A stretch of DNA of 64,000 nt. It comes from Proteus sp. FME41 (GTDB taxonomy: Bacteria > Pseudomonadota > Gammaproteobacteria > Enterobacterales > Enterobacteriaceae). Each line of letters starts with the position of its first letter. Position 1 is the first letter of the stretch. The notes under the pieces were generated by a model, which worked only from the letters and a program-made list of their open reading frames with translations, was not told where the DNA came from and did not search any database. Positions 27,834 to 37,466 of this stretch are shown one piece after another. The stretch is taken from the NCBI RefSeq assembly GCF_014897315.1, contig NZ_JABUYL010000017.1, positions 1 through 64,000 of the forward strand, written 5' to 3'. A program made the translations under genes and the position numbers.

Positions 27834-29795
27834 ATGAGATTATTTATTGCAGAAAAACCCAGCCTTGCTCGTGCTATTGCTGATGTATTGCCAAAGCCTC
27901 ATAAACGAGGCGATGGCTTTATTCTTTGTGGTGATAACCAGTATGTGACATGGTGTGTTGGTCACTTGCTTGAACAAGCTGAGCCGGATGCATACGACCC
28001 GCGGTACGCCCGCTGGTCGTTAGATGATTTGCCTATTATTCCTGATAAATGGCAACTCAAGCCGCGAGCTGATGTTAAAAAACAGTTAGCAACAATCAAG
28101 ACACTCCTCAAGCAAGCGAAAGAAGTGATCCACGCAGGTGACCCCGATCGTGAAGGGCAGTTATTAGTGGATGAAGTGCTCAATTATTTAAACATCAGCG
28201 AAGATCAAAGAAAACAGGCACGTCGTTGCTTAATTAATGATTTAAATCCTGCCGCAGTGACGCGTGCGATAGATAAGCTACGTTATAACCATGAATTTAT
28301 TCCATTGTGCGTATCGGCGTTAGCAAGAGCTAGAGCAGACTGGCTTTATGGTATTAATATGACCCGAGCATATACCCTATTAGGTCAGCGTAATGGGTAT
28401 CAAGGTGTATTATCAGTAGGGCGAGTACAAACCCCTGTATTAGGTTTAGTCGTTCGTCGTGATGAAGAAATTGAAAATTTTGTGCCTAAAGATTTCTTTG
28501 AAGTTAAAGCTCATGTTGTAACACCTGCCGATGAACGTTTTACCGCGATTTGGCAGCCCAGTGAGCACTGTGAACCTTGGCAAGATGAAGAAGGGCGATT
28601 ATTAAATCGTAAGCTTGCAGAGCATGTTATTGAGCGAATTAAAGATAAACCTGCCAATGTAACGGATTATCAAGATAAGCAAGAATCTGAAATAGCACCG
28701 CTTCCTTTTTCGCTTTCCGCATTACAAATTGAAGCGGCAAAACGCTTTGGTTTAAGCGCACAGCAAGTCTTAGATACCTGTCAGCGATTATATGAAACAC
28801 ATAAATTAATTACATATCCCCGTTCTGATAGTCGTTATTTACCTGATGAACATTTTGCAGGTCGTCATGCGGTTATTAATGCCATTAGTGTGCATGACGG
28901 AAGTTTATTACCACAAGATACCTTAGATATTGATAAAAAAAATCGTTGCTGGGATGACAAAAAAGTAGATGCGCACCATGCAATTATTCCGACAGCAAAA
29001 ACAGGTAATATTTCATTAAATGAAAACGAAAAAAACATCTACTATTTGGTTGCTCGTCAATATTTAATGCAGTTTATGCCGGATGCAGTATATCGTAAAT
29101 GCGTGATTGAACTCGATATTGAAAATGGTCAATTTATCGCTAAAGCGCGTTTTTTAGCACAAGCAGGTTGGCGTGTATTGTTAGGCGCTAAAGAACAAGA
29201 TTCAGAAAATGATGGTTCAGCATTACCTGTCGTCGCGAAAGGGGATAAACTGCTGTGTGAAAAAGGGGAAATTGTTGAAAAACAAACACAACCCCCCAGA
29301 CCTTTTACAGATGCGACATTACTTTCAGCAATGACCGGAATTGCGCGATTTGTTCAAGATAAAGAATTAAAGAAAATTCTAAGAGCAACGGATGGATTAG
29401 GCACTGAAGCGACAAGGGCTGGTATTATTGAATTACTGTTTAAGCGCGGTTTCTTGCTAAAGAAAGGACGCGCAATTAATTCGACGCCAGCGGGTAGAGC
29501 ATTAATTAATGTATTACCAGAGATGGCAACATTGCCAGATATGACCGCGCATTGGGAATCGATATTAACGCAAATCAGTGAGAAGCAATTTAAATATCAA
29601 GATTTTATGATGCCATTAAATAACACCTTGATAGAGTTGATTACTCAAGCGAAACGTCGCCCAAATATTCAAGCTTTTAGAAACTTGCCTGCGCCTACAC
29701 AAAGTAAAAAACGCAAGACAGCCGCTAAAGGAAGTAACAAAGCAAGCGGCATAAAAAATAAAGCGCAGAGTAAAGAAGCCACAACGGATAATTAA
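27834..29795 (+). CDS. topB: DNA topoisomerase III
   Basis: A 653-residue type IA topoisomerase (E. coli TopB 653) that decatenates DNA by single-strand passage. The toprim domain begins at the N-terminus ([20 protein letters not shown]) with the acidic [14 protein letters not shown] near residue 105. The catalytic tyrosine is in [15 protein letters not shown] near residue 328. The C-terminal tail is strongly basic ([20 protein letters not shown]), as in other TopB proteins. It starts 4 bp after selD and is followed by a strong terminator. Confidence 0.95.
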   Translation: MRLFIAEKPSLARAIADVLPKPHKRGDGFILCGDNQYVTWCVGHLLEQAEPDAYDPRYARWSLDDLPIIPDKWQLKPRADVKKQLATIKTLLKQAKEVIHAGDPDREGQLLVDEVLNYLNISEDQRKQARRCLINDLNPAAVTRAIDKLRYNHEFIPLCVSALARARADWLYGINMTRAYTLLGQRNGYQGVLSVGRVQTPVLGLVVRRDEEIENFVPKDFFEVKAHVVTPADERFTAIWQPSEHCEPWQDEEGRLLNRKLAEHVIERIKDKPANVTDYQDKQESEIAPLPFSLSALQIEAAKRFGLSAQQVLDTCQRLYETHKLITYPRSDSRYLPDEHFAGRHAVINAISVHDGSLLPQDTLDIDKKNRCWDDKKVDAHHAIIPTAKTGNISLNENEKNIYYLVARQYLMQFMPDAVYRKCVIELDIENGQFIAKARFLAQAGWRVLLGAKEQDSENDGSALPVVAKGDKLLCEKGEIVEKQTQPPRPFTDATLLSAMTGIARFVQDKELKKILRATDGLGTEATRAGIIELLFKRGFLLKKGRAINSTPAGRALINVLPEMATLPDMTAHWESILTQISEKQFKYQDFMMPLNNTLIELITQAKRRPNIQAFRNLPAPTQSKKRKTAAKGSNKASGIKNKAQSKEATTDN

Positions 29796-29800
29796 GCACA

Positions 29801-29843
29801 AATAAAAGCACTTCCTTCGTTATCTCAGGGAAGTGCTTTTATT
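29801..29843. terminator. Bidirectional terminator between topB and xthA
   Basis: A 15-bp perfect inverted repeat (29801-29815 with 29829-29843) includes GCACTTCC/GGAAGTGC flanked by A- and T-rich arms. It serves converging topB and xthA. Confidence 0.85.
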
Positions 29844-29862
29844 GAATTAAACTTTAATTTAA

Positions 29863-30669
29863 TTAGATTTTGAATTCAGCCCATACAGGGGCATGATCAG
29901 ACGGTTTTTCCATTCCACGAATATCGTAATCAATACCTGTTGAAATACAATTGTCAGCTAAACAACGGCTAGCTAAGAGTAAATCGATACGCAGACCGCG
30001 ATTATCATCAAATCCTTTCGAGCGATAATCGAACCACGAGAATTTATCATCTATTTCTGGATGTTGTTGGCGGAAAGTATCGGTTAAACCCCATCCCATT
30101 AAGGTTGCCAGCCATTCACGTTCCTCAGGTAAGAAAGAACATTTGCCTGTTTTTAACCAGCGTTTCATATTATTTTCGCCAATACCGATATCTTTATCTG
30201 TTGGGCTAATATTTAAATCACCCATAATAAGTACTGGTGATGTAGGATTTAAGCGGGTGGTAAGGTAGTTTTGTAGATCAGCATAGAATTTTTCTTTTGC
30301 AGGGAATTTTGTTTCATGGTCACGACTTTCACCTTGTGGAAAGTAACCATTCATTACGGTCAATAGTCCAGCGGGTGTTTCTATATCCGCCATAATCATG
30401 CGACGTTGTGCATCATCATTGTCATCAGGAAAGCCTTTACGCACAGCAATGGGTTTTGCCTTTGTTAATAAAGCAACGCCATAATGTCCTTTTTGACCAT
30501 GATAAAAAACGTGATATCCCAGTGCACCCACTGTGTCTAATGGAAACATATCATCATGAACTTTCGTTTCTTGAAGTCCGATAACATCAGGTTGATGTTT
30601 TTCTATGATTGCTTCAAGTTGGTGAGGGCGAGCACGTAAACCATTAATATTGAAAGAGACAAATTTCAT
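29863..30669 (-). CDS. xthA: Exonuclease III
   Basis: A 268-residue AP endonuclease and 3'-5' exonuclease, the exact E. coli length. It repairs abasic sites and removes 3'-blocking groups. [20 protein letters not shown] opens the endonuclease/exonuclease/phosphatase fold. The metal ligand E34 is in [19 protein letters not shown] carries the catalytic Asp/Asn, and KPSDHAPVW holds the final Asp-His. I chose the ATG at 30669 by this match; reading upstream to 30816 adds 49 residues of non-family sequence. Confidence 0.96.
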   Translation of the reverse strand: MKFVSFNINGLRARPHQLEAIIEKHQPDVIGLQETKVHDDMFPLDTVGALGYHVFYHGQKGHYGVALLTKAKPIAVRKGFPDDNDDAQRRMIMADIETPAGLLTVMNGYFPQGESRDHETKFPAKEKFYADLQNYLTTRLNPTSPVLIMGDLNISPTDKDIGIGENNMKRWLKTGKCSFLPEEREWLATLMGWGLTDTFRQQHPEIDDKFSWFDYRSKGFDDNRGLRIDLLLASRCLADNCISTGIDYDIRGMEKPSDHAPVWAEFKI

Positions 30670-31109
30670 GTGACGGTAACCATTTATATATTGAATAATA
30701 GAATACCTTATACTAGCAGGATCATAAAATGAATGTAAGTAAATCACTAAAATGATGGCACTGCTTATCAAAGGGAAATAAAAACAGTTAAAATAAAGAA
30801 CATCACAAAAATACAATAAATTAATAAAAAGAGTTCATTGCATAACAAAAAATATTAATTAAACAAAGTGGAAACATAAACTAATCTTTGATAGAAGAAT
30901 ATAAGTATTATTATTCTTTATGTGTGAGGAATAATGACATAATAAAAATAACATTATAGTTATAAATTGTATTTATTAAGAGGAGATAACAGTGGTCTTA
31001 AATATTATTTTTATATAAAAATAGTTTTAAAATTAATTAATATATTTTTATTTGCATTAAATGAATTAATGAGATTATTTTATTCAACACAGCAAAGGAA
31101 TGGTGAATT
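30670..31109. other. Very AT-rich region upstream of the LysR gene
   Basis: About 440 bp, over 75% A/T by eye. It holds the left copy of a direct repeat (30969-30987) and a tiny reading frame from GTG 30992 to TAA 31018 (8 codons) with an excellent AGGAG six bases upstream. No other gene is seen. Confidence 0.5.
30969..30987 (+). repeat. Left copy of direct repeat flanking the LysR gene
   Basis: GTATTTATTAAGAGGAGAT here matches GTATTACTAAGAGGAGAT at 31991-32008 with one substitution and one extra T. The right copy ends on the terminal base of tRNA-Tyr, so the pair could mark the edges of an old insertion at the tRNA, or be what is left of a second tRNA-Tyr unit. Confidence 0.5.
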
Positions 31110-31973
31110 ATGTTTTTTTCTCGTAAATTAGAAGCCTTTATGGCCGTAGTTGAAAATGGTTCATTAAGTAAAGCCGCTCGTGTGATGAATCGAACGACAC
31201 CGCCAGTAGCTAAATCTATCAAAGACTTTGAAGCGGTGTTGGGAAAGCGGTTATTCAAACGAGAGAAGTTTGGTATGAGTTTAACTCAAGAGGGGCTCGA
31301 ACTTTATAATGATTTGAAATCACTCTATCTTCAGGAAAAAGAGATAACAAAAAAACATATCTCAGGTATCATAAATAATAGTATTCATGTTTATTATGAT
31401 TGGGGGAAAAGCCAATATTTAACTCAACTTTATCAAGCAGCAAATAAAAATTATTCCCATATAAATATAATGAGGTTCTCAAAAGATAATTTTGATGAAA
31501 TACCTGATTATGATGGAAATACATTAATATTAAGCGCTGAAAAAATTATTAATGAGAAGTTTAGTCTTATTCATAAAATAGAAAATAAATATTTAGGGAT
31601 ATGTTGTCAAAAATCGCTTGCGGATAGTGTTAATAATAATCTTGATATACTCTTAAGTAAAAATATTTGGCTATGCGATCCTGCACTATACAAAACAGCT
31701 AAAATAAAAAAATTAGAAAGTGAAATAGGCAGTGGGGGAAAGCCCGTTAGTGTCAGAATGATGGATGATCTTAATTGTTGCTTACGTTTTATTAAAACAC
31801 ATCACTCACTTTTATTAACAGATGAAAATCCATTGAAAAGTGGGTATGAGGAAGAACTCTGTTTTATCCCTTTAACGCAAACCATAATGCAGTATGACTG
31901 TTATGTTTATAAGTCTAAATACCATTCAAGTATACTAAATCGATTTATTGATTTGATTGGAAAAATGGAGTAG
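31110..31973 (+). CDS. LysR-family transcriptional regulator, orphan
   Basis: A 287-residue LysR-type protein. The N-terminal winged helix-turn-helix is clear: LEAFMAVVENGSLSKAARVM, then NRTTPPVAKSIKDFEAVLGK and RLFKREKFGMSLTQEGLELY. The C-terminal effector domain is diverged and rich in Asn, Lys and Ile, and I cannot place it in a subfamily. Codon use is even more AT-rich than its neighbours. No adjacent gene is an obvious divergent target, which is unusual for LysR regulators. It is flanked by near-identical direct repeats, one of which touches tRNA-Tyr, so acquisition by transfer is plausible. AAGGA lies ten bases before the ATG. Confidence 0.8.
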   Translation: MFFSRKLEAFMAVVENGSLSKAARVMNRTTPPVAKSIKDFEAVLGKRLFKREKFGMSLTQEGLELYNDLKSLYLQEKEITKKHISGIINNSIHVYYDWGKSQYLTQLYQAANKNYSHINIMRFSKDNFDEIPDYDGNTLILSAEKIINEKFSLIHKIENKYLGICCQKSLADSVNNNLDILLSKNIWLCDPALYKTAKIKKLESEIGSGGKPVSVRMMDDLNCCLRFIKTHHSLLLTDENPLKSGYEEELCFIPLTQTIMQYDCYVYKSKYHSSILNRFIDLIGKME

Positions 31974-31990
31974 GAAAAATATTTTATGCG

Positions 31991-32007
31991 GTATTACTAA
32001 GAGGAGA

Positions 32008-32008
<1 letters not shown>
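31991..32008 (+). repeat. Right copy of direct repeat, at the 3' end of tRNA-Tyr
   Basis: GTATTACTAAGAGGAGAT; see the left copy at 30969-30987. It lies immediately beyond the tRNA-Tyr 3' end (the tRNA is on the minus strand, its last base being 32008), the usual place for integrase attachment sites. No integrase gene is present. Confidence 0.5.
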
Positions 32009-32092
<84 letters not shown>

Positions 32093-32130
32093 AACATTAA
32101 ATTGTTCCGCTGTCCGTGACAGCGGGCGCA

Positions 32131-32158
32131 ATAATACCAAATACCGGAGATGTGTAAA
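32131..32158 (-). promoter_or_regulatory. Stringently controlled promoter of tRNA-Tyr
   Basis: On the minus strand TTTACA (32153-32158) and TATTAT (32131-32136) are 16 bp apart and followed by the GC-rich discriminator GCGCCCGC. This layout is that of the E. coli tyrT promoter, a classic target of ppGpp control. Between promoter and tRNA, CCGCTGTC-CGT-GACAGCGG (32107-32125) would form a perfect 8-bp hairpin in the precursor leader. Confidence 0.8.
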
Positions 32159-32260
32159 GCGCTATTTTACTAAAAATAGATCGACTGCTGTAAAAACAGA
32201 CGTATCGCTCAAGCTTTATCCTCTATCGTATTGATTTTAAGCAATATCATTAATAAGAGG

Positions 32261-32296
32261 TAAAAATAAACCGCGATATGTTTTATATCGCGGTTT
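32261..32296 (-). terminator. Terminator of purU
   Basis: AAACCGCGATAT (32268-32279) pairs perfectly with ATATCGCGGTTT (32285-32296). On the minus strand a T-rich tract follows (32261-32267). It is about 45 bp past the purU stop. Confidence 0.85.
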
Positions 32297-32340
32297 ACGT
32301 TTAGATAACCATTTTTTGGCCATTCTTCATCATTAAGAAT

Positions 32341-33189
32341 TTATAAAATGATGGTTCTATTGCCATAAACAAAGACACGCTGTGACAGTACCCAATATAA
32401 AGCGTGGCTAAGGACATTTTTCTCAACGTCTCGGCCTGCTCTCATCATATCTTCTGCTGAGAAAGTATGATCAACATTAATGACATTTTGTGTGATGATC
32501 GGTCCTTCATCTAAATTGTCATTTACATAGTGTGCAGTTGCACCAATGATTTTCACACCACGTTCATATGCCTGATGATAAGGACGAGCACCAATAAAGG
32601 CGGGTAAGAATGAATGGTGAATATTAATAATTTGATTTGGGAAGTGTTGTACAAATGCAGGGGTTAATACACGCATGTATTTAGCAAGTACTACGTAATC
32701 CGGCTTATATTGGTTAATTTGCGCAATCAGCTTTTCATCATGTTGATCACGTGTTAACCCTTCATGGCTGACAAGATGAAAAGGAATATCAAATTGTTCT
32801 ACCAGATGCTTTAAGGTGTCATGATTACCAATGACGGCGGCAATTTCAACATCGAGATCACCAAACGTGCTTTTCATCAGTAAATCGCCAAGGCAATGCG
32901 CTTCTTTAGTTACCATAACAACAATACGGCGACGACCTGCTGTATTGAGTTCACGTTGTGAACCTTGCGGTAGTGCATCATCTAAATCTTGAAGAAAGGT
33001 TTCATCATTGAAAATACCTTCAAGTTCAGTACGCATAAAAAAGCGGCCTGTACGGTGATCAACGAATTCACTATTTTGAACGATATTTAACTGATGTTTA
33101 TAGCAAATATTTGTGATTTTTGCGATAAGCCCTTTTGCATCAGGGCAAATAGTACGCAGTATCTTTTTTTGAGTGTTTGGGTGTTGCAT
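32341..33189 (-). CDS. purU: Formyltetrahydrofolate deformylase PurU
   Basis: A 282-residue cytoplasmic hydrolase (E. coli PurU 280) that releases formate from 10-formyl-tetrahydrofolate, balancing one-carbon pools and supplying formate for purine synthesis through PurT. An N-terminal ACT domain (RTICPDAKGLIAKITNICYK) is followed by a formyltransferase domain with VLAKYMRVLTPAFVQHFPNQ, INIHHSFLPAFIGARPYHQA (catalytic His) and IGATAHYVNDNLDEGPII (catalytic Asp). It starts 38 bp after ychJ on the same strand, as in E. coli. Confidence 0.95.
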   Translation of the reverse strand: MQHPNTQKKILRTICPDAKGLIAKITNICYKHQLNIVQNSEFVDHRTGRFFMRTELEGIFNDETFLQDLDDALPQGSQRELNTAGRRRIVVMVTKEAHCLGDLLMKSTFGDLDVEIAAVIGNHDTLKHLVEQFDIPFHLVSHEGLTRDQHDEKLIAQINQYKPDYVVLAKYMRVLTPAFVQHFPNQIINIHHSFLPAFIGARPYHQAYERGVKIIGATAHYVNDNLDEGPIITQNVINVDHTFSAEDMMRAGRDVEKNVLSHALYWVLSQRVFVYGNRTIIL

Positions 33190-33227
33190 GTATGGATAAA
33201 TCCTTTCATTTACTTCTATGTTTGCAG

Positions 33228-33701
33228 TTATCTGATGTTATTTTCACAACATTTTTTGTATTTACGTCCTGAGCCACAAGGGCAAGGATCGTTTCGGCCC
33301 ACTTTGGGTTTTACGCCATCAATATAAAACCAACAGTCATCTATTTTTAAAAAACGAGAACGTTCGTGTAGGTATTGTTTATCATCGGCATTTCTTTCAA
33401 TAAAGCAAGCCGAGAATTCAACATAAGCTTCAATTTGATTTGAGTTCTCTTGAGATGCGATGACATTTAGGCCAAGCCATTGTGTATTGGGAAAACCTGC
33501 CACTAATTCGTCATGCAAAGAGGGGACTCGACAGGAAGGGTGCCATGTCTTTATTAAGTAATCAGCCTTATGTTTAACAAAAGCACTATAACGAGAACGC
33601 ATGAGTGTTTGGGCATTTGGGGCATTCTTTTGACCCAAATGGTAAGGTTCACAGCAATCACAGTAGAATAATTGACTATTACAGGGGCATAAACTTGACA
33701 A
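33228..33701 (-). CDS. ychJ: YchJ family SEC-C motif protein
   Basis: A 157-residue UPF0225 protein with metal-binding SEC-C motifs at both ends: [13 protein letters not shown] at the N-terminus and [18 protein letters not shown] at the C-terminus. The central NTF2-like part includes [20 protein letters not shown]. Its function is unknown; SEC-C motifs bind zinc, as in SecA. The start codon is TTG at 33701, supported by AGGA seven bases upstream and by alignment of the first residues with E. coli YchJ. purU follows by 38 bp, suggesting cotranscription. Confidence 0.9.
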   Translation of the reverse strand: MSSLCPCNSQLFYCDCCEPYHLGQKNAPNAQTLMRSRYSAFVKHKADYLIKTWHPSCRVPSLHDELVAGFPNTQWLGLNVIASQENSNQIEAYVEFSACFIERNADDKQYLHERSRFLKIDDCWFYIDGVKPKVGRNDPCPCGSGRKYKKCCENNIR

Positions 33702-33850
33702 AATAATGTCCTAACTCACGTTATTGGTATGACGTTTTCCCATAGAGTGAAAAAAGTAACGATTGGGAATAATTAACGTCAATGTTGAACTAAACTAGTA
33801 ATGTAGCGTTAATTAATCTGCATGTGAAACGATAGTTACAGGAGTAACCT

Positions 33851-34870
33851 ATGAATAAAGCATTAGTGGGTAAAAAAATCTTAATAATTGATGATGAGGT
33901 TGTTTTTCGCACTATGCTGACGGAATATTTCTCACATGAAAAGGCGTGTGTTTATACCACAGATAATGGCAGTCAGGCTTTATCTCTACTTGAAAAGGGA
34001 TTACATCCTGATCTGATTTTATGTGATATACGTATGCCGATTATGAATGGCCCTACATTTTTGTGTCACCTAGAACAACGTAAACTTTCTATTCCCGTTA
34101 TTGCAATTTCATGTACTGATAATATGGCTGAAATAGATGATATGTTGCGATTAGGGGCACAAGAAGTTTTTCTTAAACCAATAACACATCTCGATAAATT
34201 AAAACAAAAAGTAATTGAAGTATTATGCCCAGGTTTTTTTGAATCAGTATTAATAGAGGGTGTTCATTTAGAGCCGCTTTGGAATAGCTTACGAAAAGAT
34301 GTTCATTATATTCAATCTTTCGTAAAACAGATGCAACCACAGGTTAAACAAGTTGTTGCAGGCTATTGTGTTAATTATCGTCAGTTAAATGACGCAGCTA
34401 AAATGGGATTATTATTTGATATTGCGGCATTATCAGAAGATCAAATTATTTTTTATTGTGTAGATATATCTCGTGATGATGAGAATGGATTACTTGTCGC
34501 ATTACTTTTAAGAGTTGTTTTTAATGATGTATTAAAATCATCAGAAAAAAATCGCTCTTTGCCTAGTATGTATAACATGTTGAATAAACTCAATAAAATG
34601 CTTAATGAAATTGGTGTGAAAGGGCAGTTTCCCATTACTTTAGGCTATTACCATACAAAGAAAAAAAATATACTATTAGCATCGGCAGGATTACGAGCAG
34701 AAATAAAAACAGAAAGTAAAAAACATGAATTGAATAGTGGTATTCCTTTGGGCACATTGCAGCTTTTATATATTAATCAAATAAAATGTGAAGGAACAAA
34801 TTGGCAATGTAAAATTTGGGATAACACAAATCAGATTAAATTAATGTTCTCACCTATCAATGAAAGTTAA
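33851..34870 (+). CDS. rssB: Two-component response regulator RssB, RpoS adaptor
   Basis: A 339-residue orphan response regulator (E. coli RssB 337) that delivers sigma-S to ClpXP for degradation. The receiver domain covers residues 8-125 with the acidic pair DD (residues 14-15), phosphoacceptor D59 in LILCDIRMP and the lysine in EVFLKPITH. The C-terminal half is a degenerate PP2C-like domain without the catalytic acidic cluster, as in E. coli. ychJ is divergent and galU is downstream. rssA, which precedes rssB in E. coli, is absent. A strong GGAG site precedes the ATG. Confidence 0.92.
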   Translation: MNKALVGKKILIIDDEVVFRTMLTEYFSHEKACVYTTDNGSQALSLLEKGLHPDLILCDIRMPIMNGPTFLCHLEQRKLSIPVIAISCTDNMAEIDDMLRLGAQEVFLKPITHLDKLKQKVIEVLCPGFFESVLIEGVHLEPLWNSLRKDVHYIQSFVKQMQPQVKQVVAGYCVNYRQLNDAAKMGLLFDIAALSEDQIIFYCVDISRDDENGLLVALLLRVVFNDVLKSSEKNRSLPSMYNMLNKLNKMLNEIGVKGQFPITLGYYHTKKKNILLASAGLRAEIKTESKKHELNSGIPLGTLQLLYINQIKCEGTNWQCKIWDNTNQIKLMFSPINES

Positions 34871-35049
34871 ATTTAGATTAAATAAAAACAGAATATCGTG
34901 CATATATTAAACATAAATGAAGAACTATCTCAATTAAGCGGTAGGGCTCTGTTTATCCTTAGATATTAGCTGGTATACTCTGGCGATTATTTTTTAATGT
35001 ACCCATTCATATCTGAAAATAGAACGGTACGAATTGCAGGAGAAGTATC

Positions 35050-35958
35050 ATGTCATCAGCAGTGCGTAAAGTTAGAAAAGCGGTGATCCCTGTTGCTGGG
35101 TTAGGAACAAGAATGCTACCTGCAACCAAGGCAATTCCTAAAGAGATGTTGCCAGTGGTTGATAAACCGCTTATTCAATATGTGGTTAATGAGTGTATTG
35201 CAGCAGGGATTAATGAGATCGTCCTTGTTACTCACTCATCTAAAAATTCAATTGAAAACCATTTTGATACCAGTTTTGAATTAGAAGCCATTTTAGAAAA
35301 ACGTGTTAAACGCCAGTTATTAGAAGAAGTACAAGGTATTTGCCCAAGCCATGTCACCATTATGCAAACACGTCAAGGGATCGCAAAAGGATTAGGTCAT
35401 GCTATTTTATGTGCAAAACCTTTAATTGGCGATGAACCTTTTGCTGTTATCCTACCGGATGTTATTTTGGACAGATACAGTGCAGATTTAACGAAAGTAA
35501 ACCTTAAAGAAATGCTTTCTCATTTCGAGCGTTCAGGGGCAAGCCAAATTTTAGTTGAGCCAGTTCCAGAAGATGATGTTTCTAACTACGGTATTGTTGA
35601 TTGTATGGGCGAACATTTATGCCCAGGTGAAAGCAAACCTATTACTCGTGTTGTCGAAAAACCGAAGAAAGAAGAAGCGCCTTCAAACTTATCTATCGTA
35701 GGTCGTTATGTGTTATCTGAAAGTATTTGGCCTTTATTGGCAAAAACAGCACCGGGTGCGGGTGATGAAATTCAGTTAACAGATGCGATTGCAATGCTGA
35801 TTGAACAAGAAGCCGTTGAGGCTTATCACCTACAAGGGAAAAGCCACGATTGTGGTAATAAATTAGGGTATATGAAAGCATTTGTGGAATACGGGATACA
35901 GCACGAAGAGTTTGGTGAAGATTTCACACAATGGTTAAAATCATTAAAGATACAGTAA
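35050..35958 (+). CDS. galU: UTP-glucose-1-phosphate uridylyltransferase GalU
   Basis: A 302-residue cytoplasmic nucleotidyltransferase (E. coli GalU 302) making UDP-glucose from UTP and glucose-1-phosphate for LPS core, trehalose, periplasmic glucan and, after oxidation, UDP-glucuronate. The signature [20 protein letters not shown] is at residues 15-34. The acidic LPDVILDRY and the lysine of [14 protein letters not shown] are further active-site segments. A GGAG site precedes the ATG. The next gene downstream, an epimerase acting on a UDP-sugar, may use a product derived from GalU. Confidence 0.96.
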   Translation: MSSAVRKVRKAVIPVAGLGTRMLPATKAIPKEMLPVVDKPLIQYVVNECIAAGINEIVLVTHSSKNSIENHFDTSFELEAILEKRVKRQLLEEVQGICPSHVTIMQTRQGIAKGLGHAILCAKPLIGDEPFAVILPDVILDRYSADLTKVNLKEMLSHFERSGASQILVEPVPEDDVSNYGIVDCMGEHLCPGESKPITRVVEKPKKEEAPSNLSIVGRYVLSESIWPLLAKTAPGAGDEIQLTDAIAMLIEQEAVEAYHLQGKSHDCGNKLGYMKAFVEYGIQHEEFGEDFTQWLKSLKIQ

Positions 35959-36083
35959 AATGAAATTAGGCAATAACTGCTTTGCATGGAAGTTCTTATT
36001 GAATAAATCATACGAATAAATAGTGTGTTATAAACAGATTATTTTGTTAGAAAGGCTAGAAAAAGTTATTGCAAGAGATTAAG

Positions 36084-36116
36084 GTATGGCTCAATGCGTC
36101 ATGTATTGGGCCATAC
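36084..36116. repeat. 12-bp hairpin between galU and the epimerase gene
   Basis: GTATGGCTCAAT (36084-36095) pairs with ATTGGGCCATAC (36105-36116), one G-T pair, nine-base loop. There is no T run on either strand, so it is not a standard terminator; an RNA-processing or attenuation structure or a regulator site are alternatives. Confidence 0.55.
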
Positions 36117-36135
36117 TATTGTCTGTAAAGTATGA

Positions 36136-36178
36136 TGATGTTAAGCGTTATGATGTTTAATCAAGGTGATATTAAGCA
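36136..36178. repeat. Three degenerate direct repeats upstream of the epimerase gene
   Basis: TGATGTTAAGC (36136), TGATGTTTAAT (36151) and TGATATTAAGC (36167) are spaced 15 and 16 bp apart, 50-90 bp before the epimerase start. The spacing does not fit the 11-bp period of a PhoP box. They could be binding sites of a repeat-recognising regulator. Confidence 0.45.
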
Positions 36179-36228
36179 TGATAGCGTTGACATAAAAATA
36201 AATTAATTGGGTTATTTTGAGTGATAAT

Positions 36229-37236
36229 ATGAAAATATTGGTAACAGGTGCTGCGGGTTTTATAGGCTCTCATTTAAGTCAGCGTTTAATCGACATGGGT
36301 TATCATGTTGTTGGTGTCGATAATCTTAATGATTATTATGATGTGCGTTTAAAAGAAGCTCGATTAGCTAAATTACAGCAGTTAGAAAAATTCCAATTTG
36401 AAAAAGTTGATATCGTTAATTCAACAAAAGTGGCTCAATTATTTGCAACACATCAATTCGATCGAGTTATTCATTTAGCTGCTCAACCGGGTGTCCGTTA
36501 TTCAATTGAAAACCCAATGGCTTATATTGATGCAAATATTATTGGTCATATTAATATATTAGAAGGATGCCGTCATAATAAAGTAGGGCATCTTATCTAT
36601 TCGTCTTCAAGCTCTGTCTATGGATTAAATCAAAAACAACCTTTTTCAACAGAAGATAGCGTTGATCATCCCGTCTCATTATATGCTGCAACAAAGAAAG
36701 CTAATGAGCTAATGTCTCATAGTTATTCGCATCTATATCAATTGCCGACAACTGGATTACGCTTTTTCACTGTATATGGTCCTTGGGGTCGCCCTGATAT
36801 GGCATTATTTAAGTTCACTAAAGCAATGTTAGCAGGTGAACCTATTGATGTTTATAACGGCGGAAATATGACCCGTGATTTTACTTATGTGGATGATATT
36901 GTAGAGTCAGTTGTTCGCTTAGTTAATATTCTACCTAAAGCTGATGATCATTGGACTGTTGAGAAAGGTGAAACATCGTCAAGCTCAGCGCCTTATAAAA
37001 TCTATAATGTAGGTAATGGACAACCCACTAAGCTAATGGATTTTATTGAAGCGATAGAAAAATCGTTAAATATTAAAGCTAAATTGAATTTAATGCCGAT
37101 GCAAGATGGTGATGTCCTTTCTACTTGTGCAGACTGTCAAGATCTTGCTCAGACAACCGGTTTTTCACCAAATACAAATGTAGAATATGGTGTAAAACAG
37201 TTTGTTGATTGGTATTTAAGTTATTATAAAAATTAA
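36229..37236 (+). CDS. NAD-dependent nucleotide-sugar epimerase, probably UDP-glucuronate 4-epimerase
   Basis: A 335-residue extended short-chain dehydrogenase. The NAD motif GxxGxxG is at residues 7-13 (MKILVTGAAGFIGS), the catalytic Y152 and K156 are in SLYAATKKANE, and VYGPWGRPDMALFKFTKAML is typical of UDP-glucuronate epimerases (WbnF/Cap1J/LpsL type). The product would be UDP-galacturonate, a sugar known in Proteus LPS. I chose the ATG at 36229; an in-frame TTG at 36217 is possible. The gene is inserted between galU and hns, neighbours in E. coli apart from this. Epimerase family is firm; substrate is inferred. Confidence 0.85.
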   Translation: MKILVTGAAGFIGSHLSQRLIDMGYHVVGVDNLNDYYDVRLKEARLAKLQQLEKFQFEKVDIVNSTKVAQLFATHQFDRVIHLAAQPGVRYSIENPMAYIDANIIGHINILEGCRHNKVGHLIYSSSSSVYGLNQKQPFSTEDSVDHPVSLYAATKKANELMSHSYSHLYQLPTTGLRFFTVYGPWGRPDMALFKFTKAMLAGEPIDVYNGGNMTRDFTYVDDIVESVVRLVNILPKADDHWTVEKGETSSSSAPYKIYNVGNGQPTKLMDFIEAIEKSLNIKAKLNLMPMQDGDVLSTCADCQDLAQTTGFSPNTNVEYGVKQFVDWYLSYYKN

Positions 37237-37262
37237 TGCTATCAATTTTGTTGAAGCAAAGA

Positions 37263-37291
37263 AAAAAGGAGCCATAAAAGCTCCTTTTTCA
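37263..37291 (+). terminator. Terminator after the epimerase gene
   Basis: AAAAAGGAGC (37263-37272) pairs with GCTCCTTTTT (37280-37289) around a seven-base loop. Confidence 0.8.
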
Positions 37292-37412
37292 TTATTAATA
37301 AAAGCGAATAACGTGGTTATCACGTTCTCTATTTTGTATACACAATCTTAAAACAAACAACATCAGCGCATATTAAAATTAAACGTTTGATTAATAAAAT
37401 AGGGTAAACAAG

Positions 37413-37446
37413 AAAATACCCTTTTAATTATTTAAAAGGGTATTTT
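37413..37446 (-). terminator. Terminator of hns
   Basis: A perfect 15-bp inverted repeat (37413-37427 with 37432-37446) contains ACCC/GGGT and lies about 20 bp past the hns stop. AT-rich arms supply the T tract on the minus strand. Confidence 0.75.
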
Positions 37447-37466
37447 AAATAGAATATTGGCTTAAA

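Noticed and set aside
36139-36160. PhoP box upstream of the epimerase gene
   Set aside because: The two TGTTAA/TGTTTAA elements are 15 bp apart; a PhoP box needs an 11-bp period.
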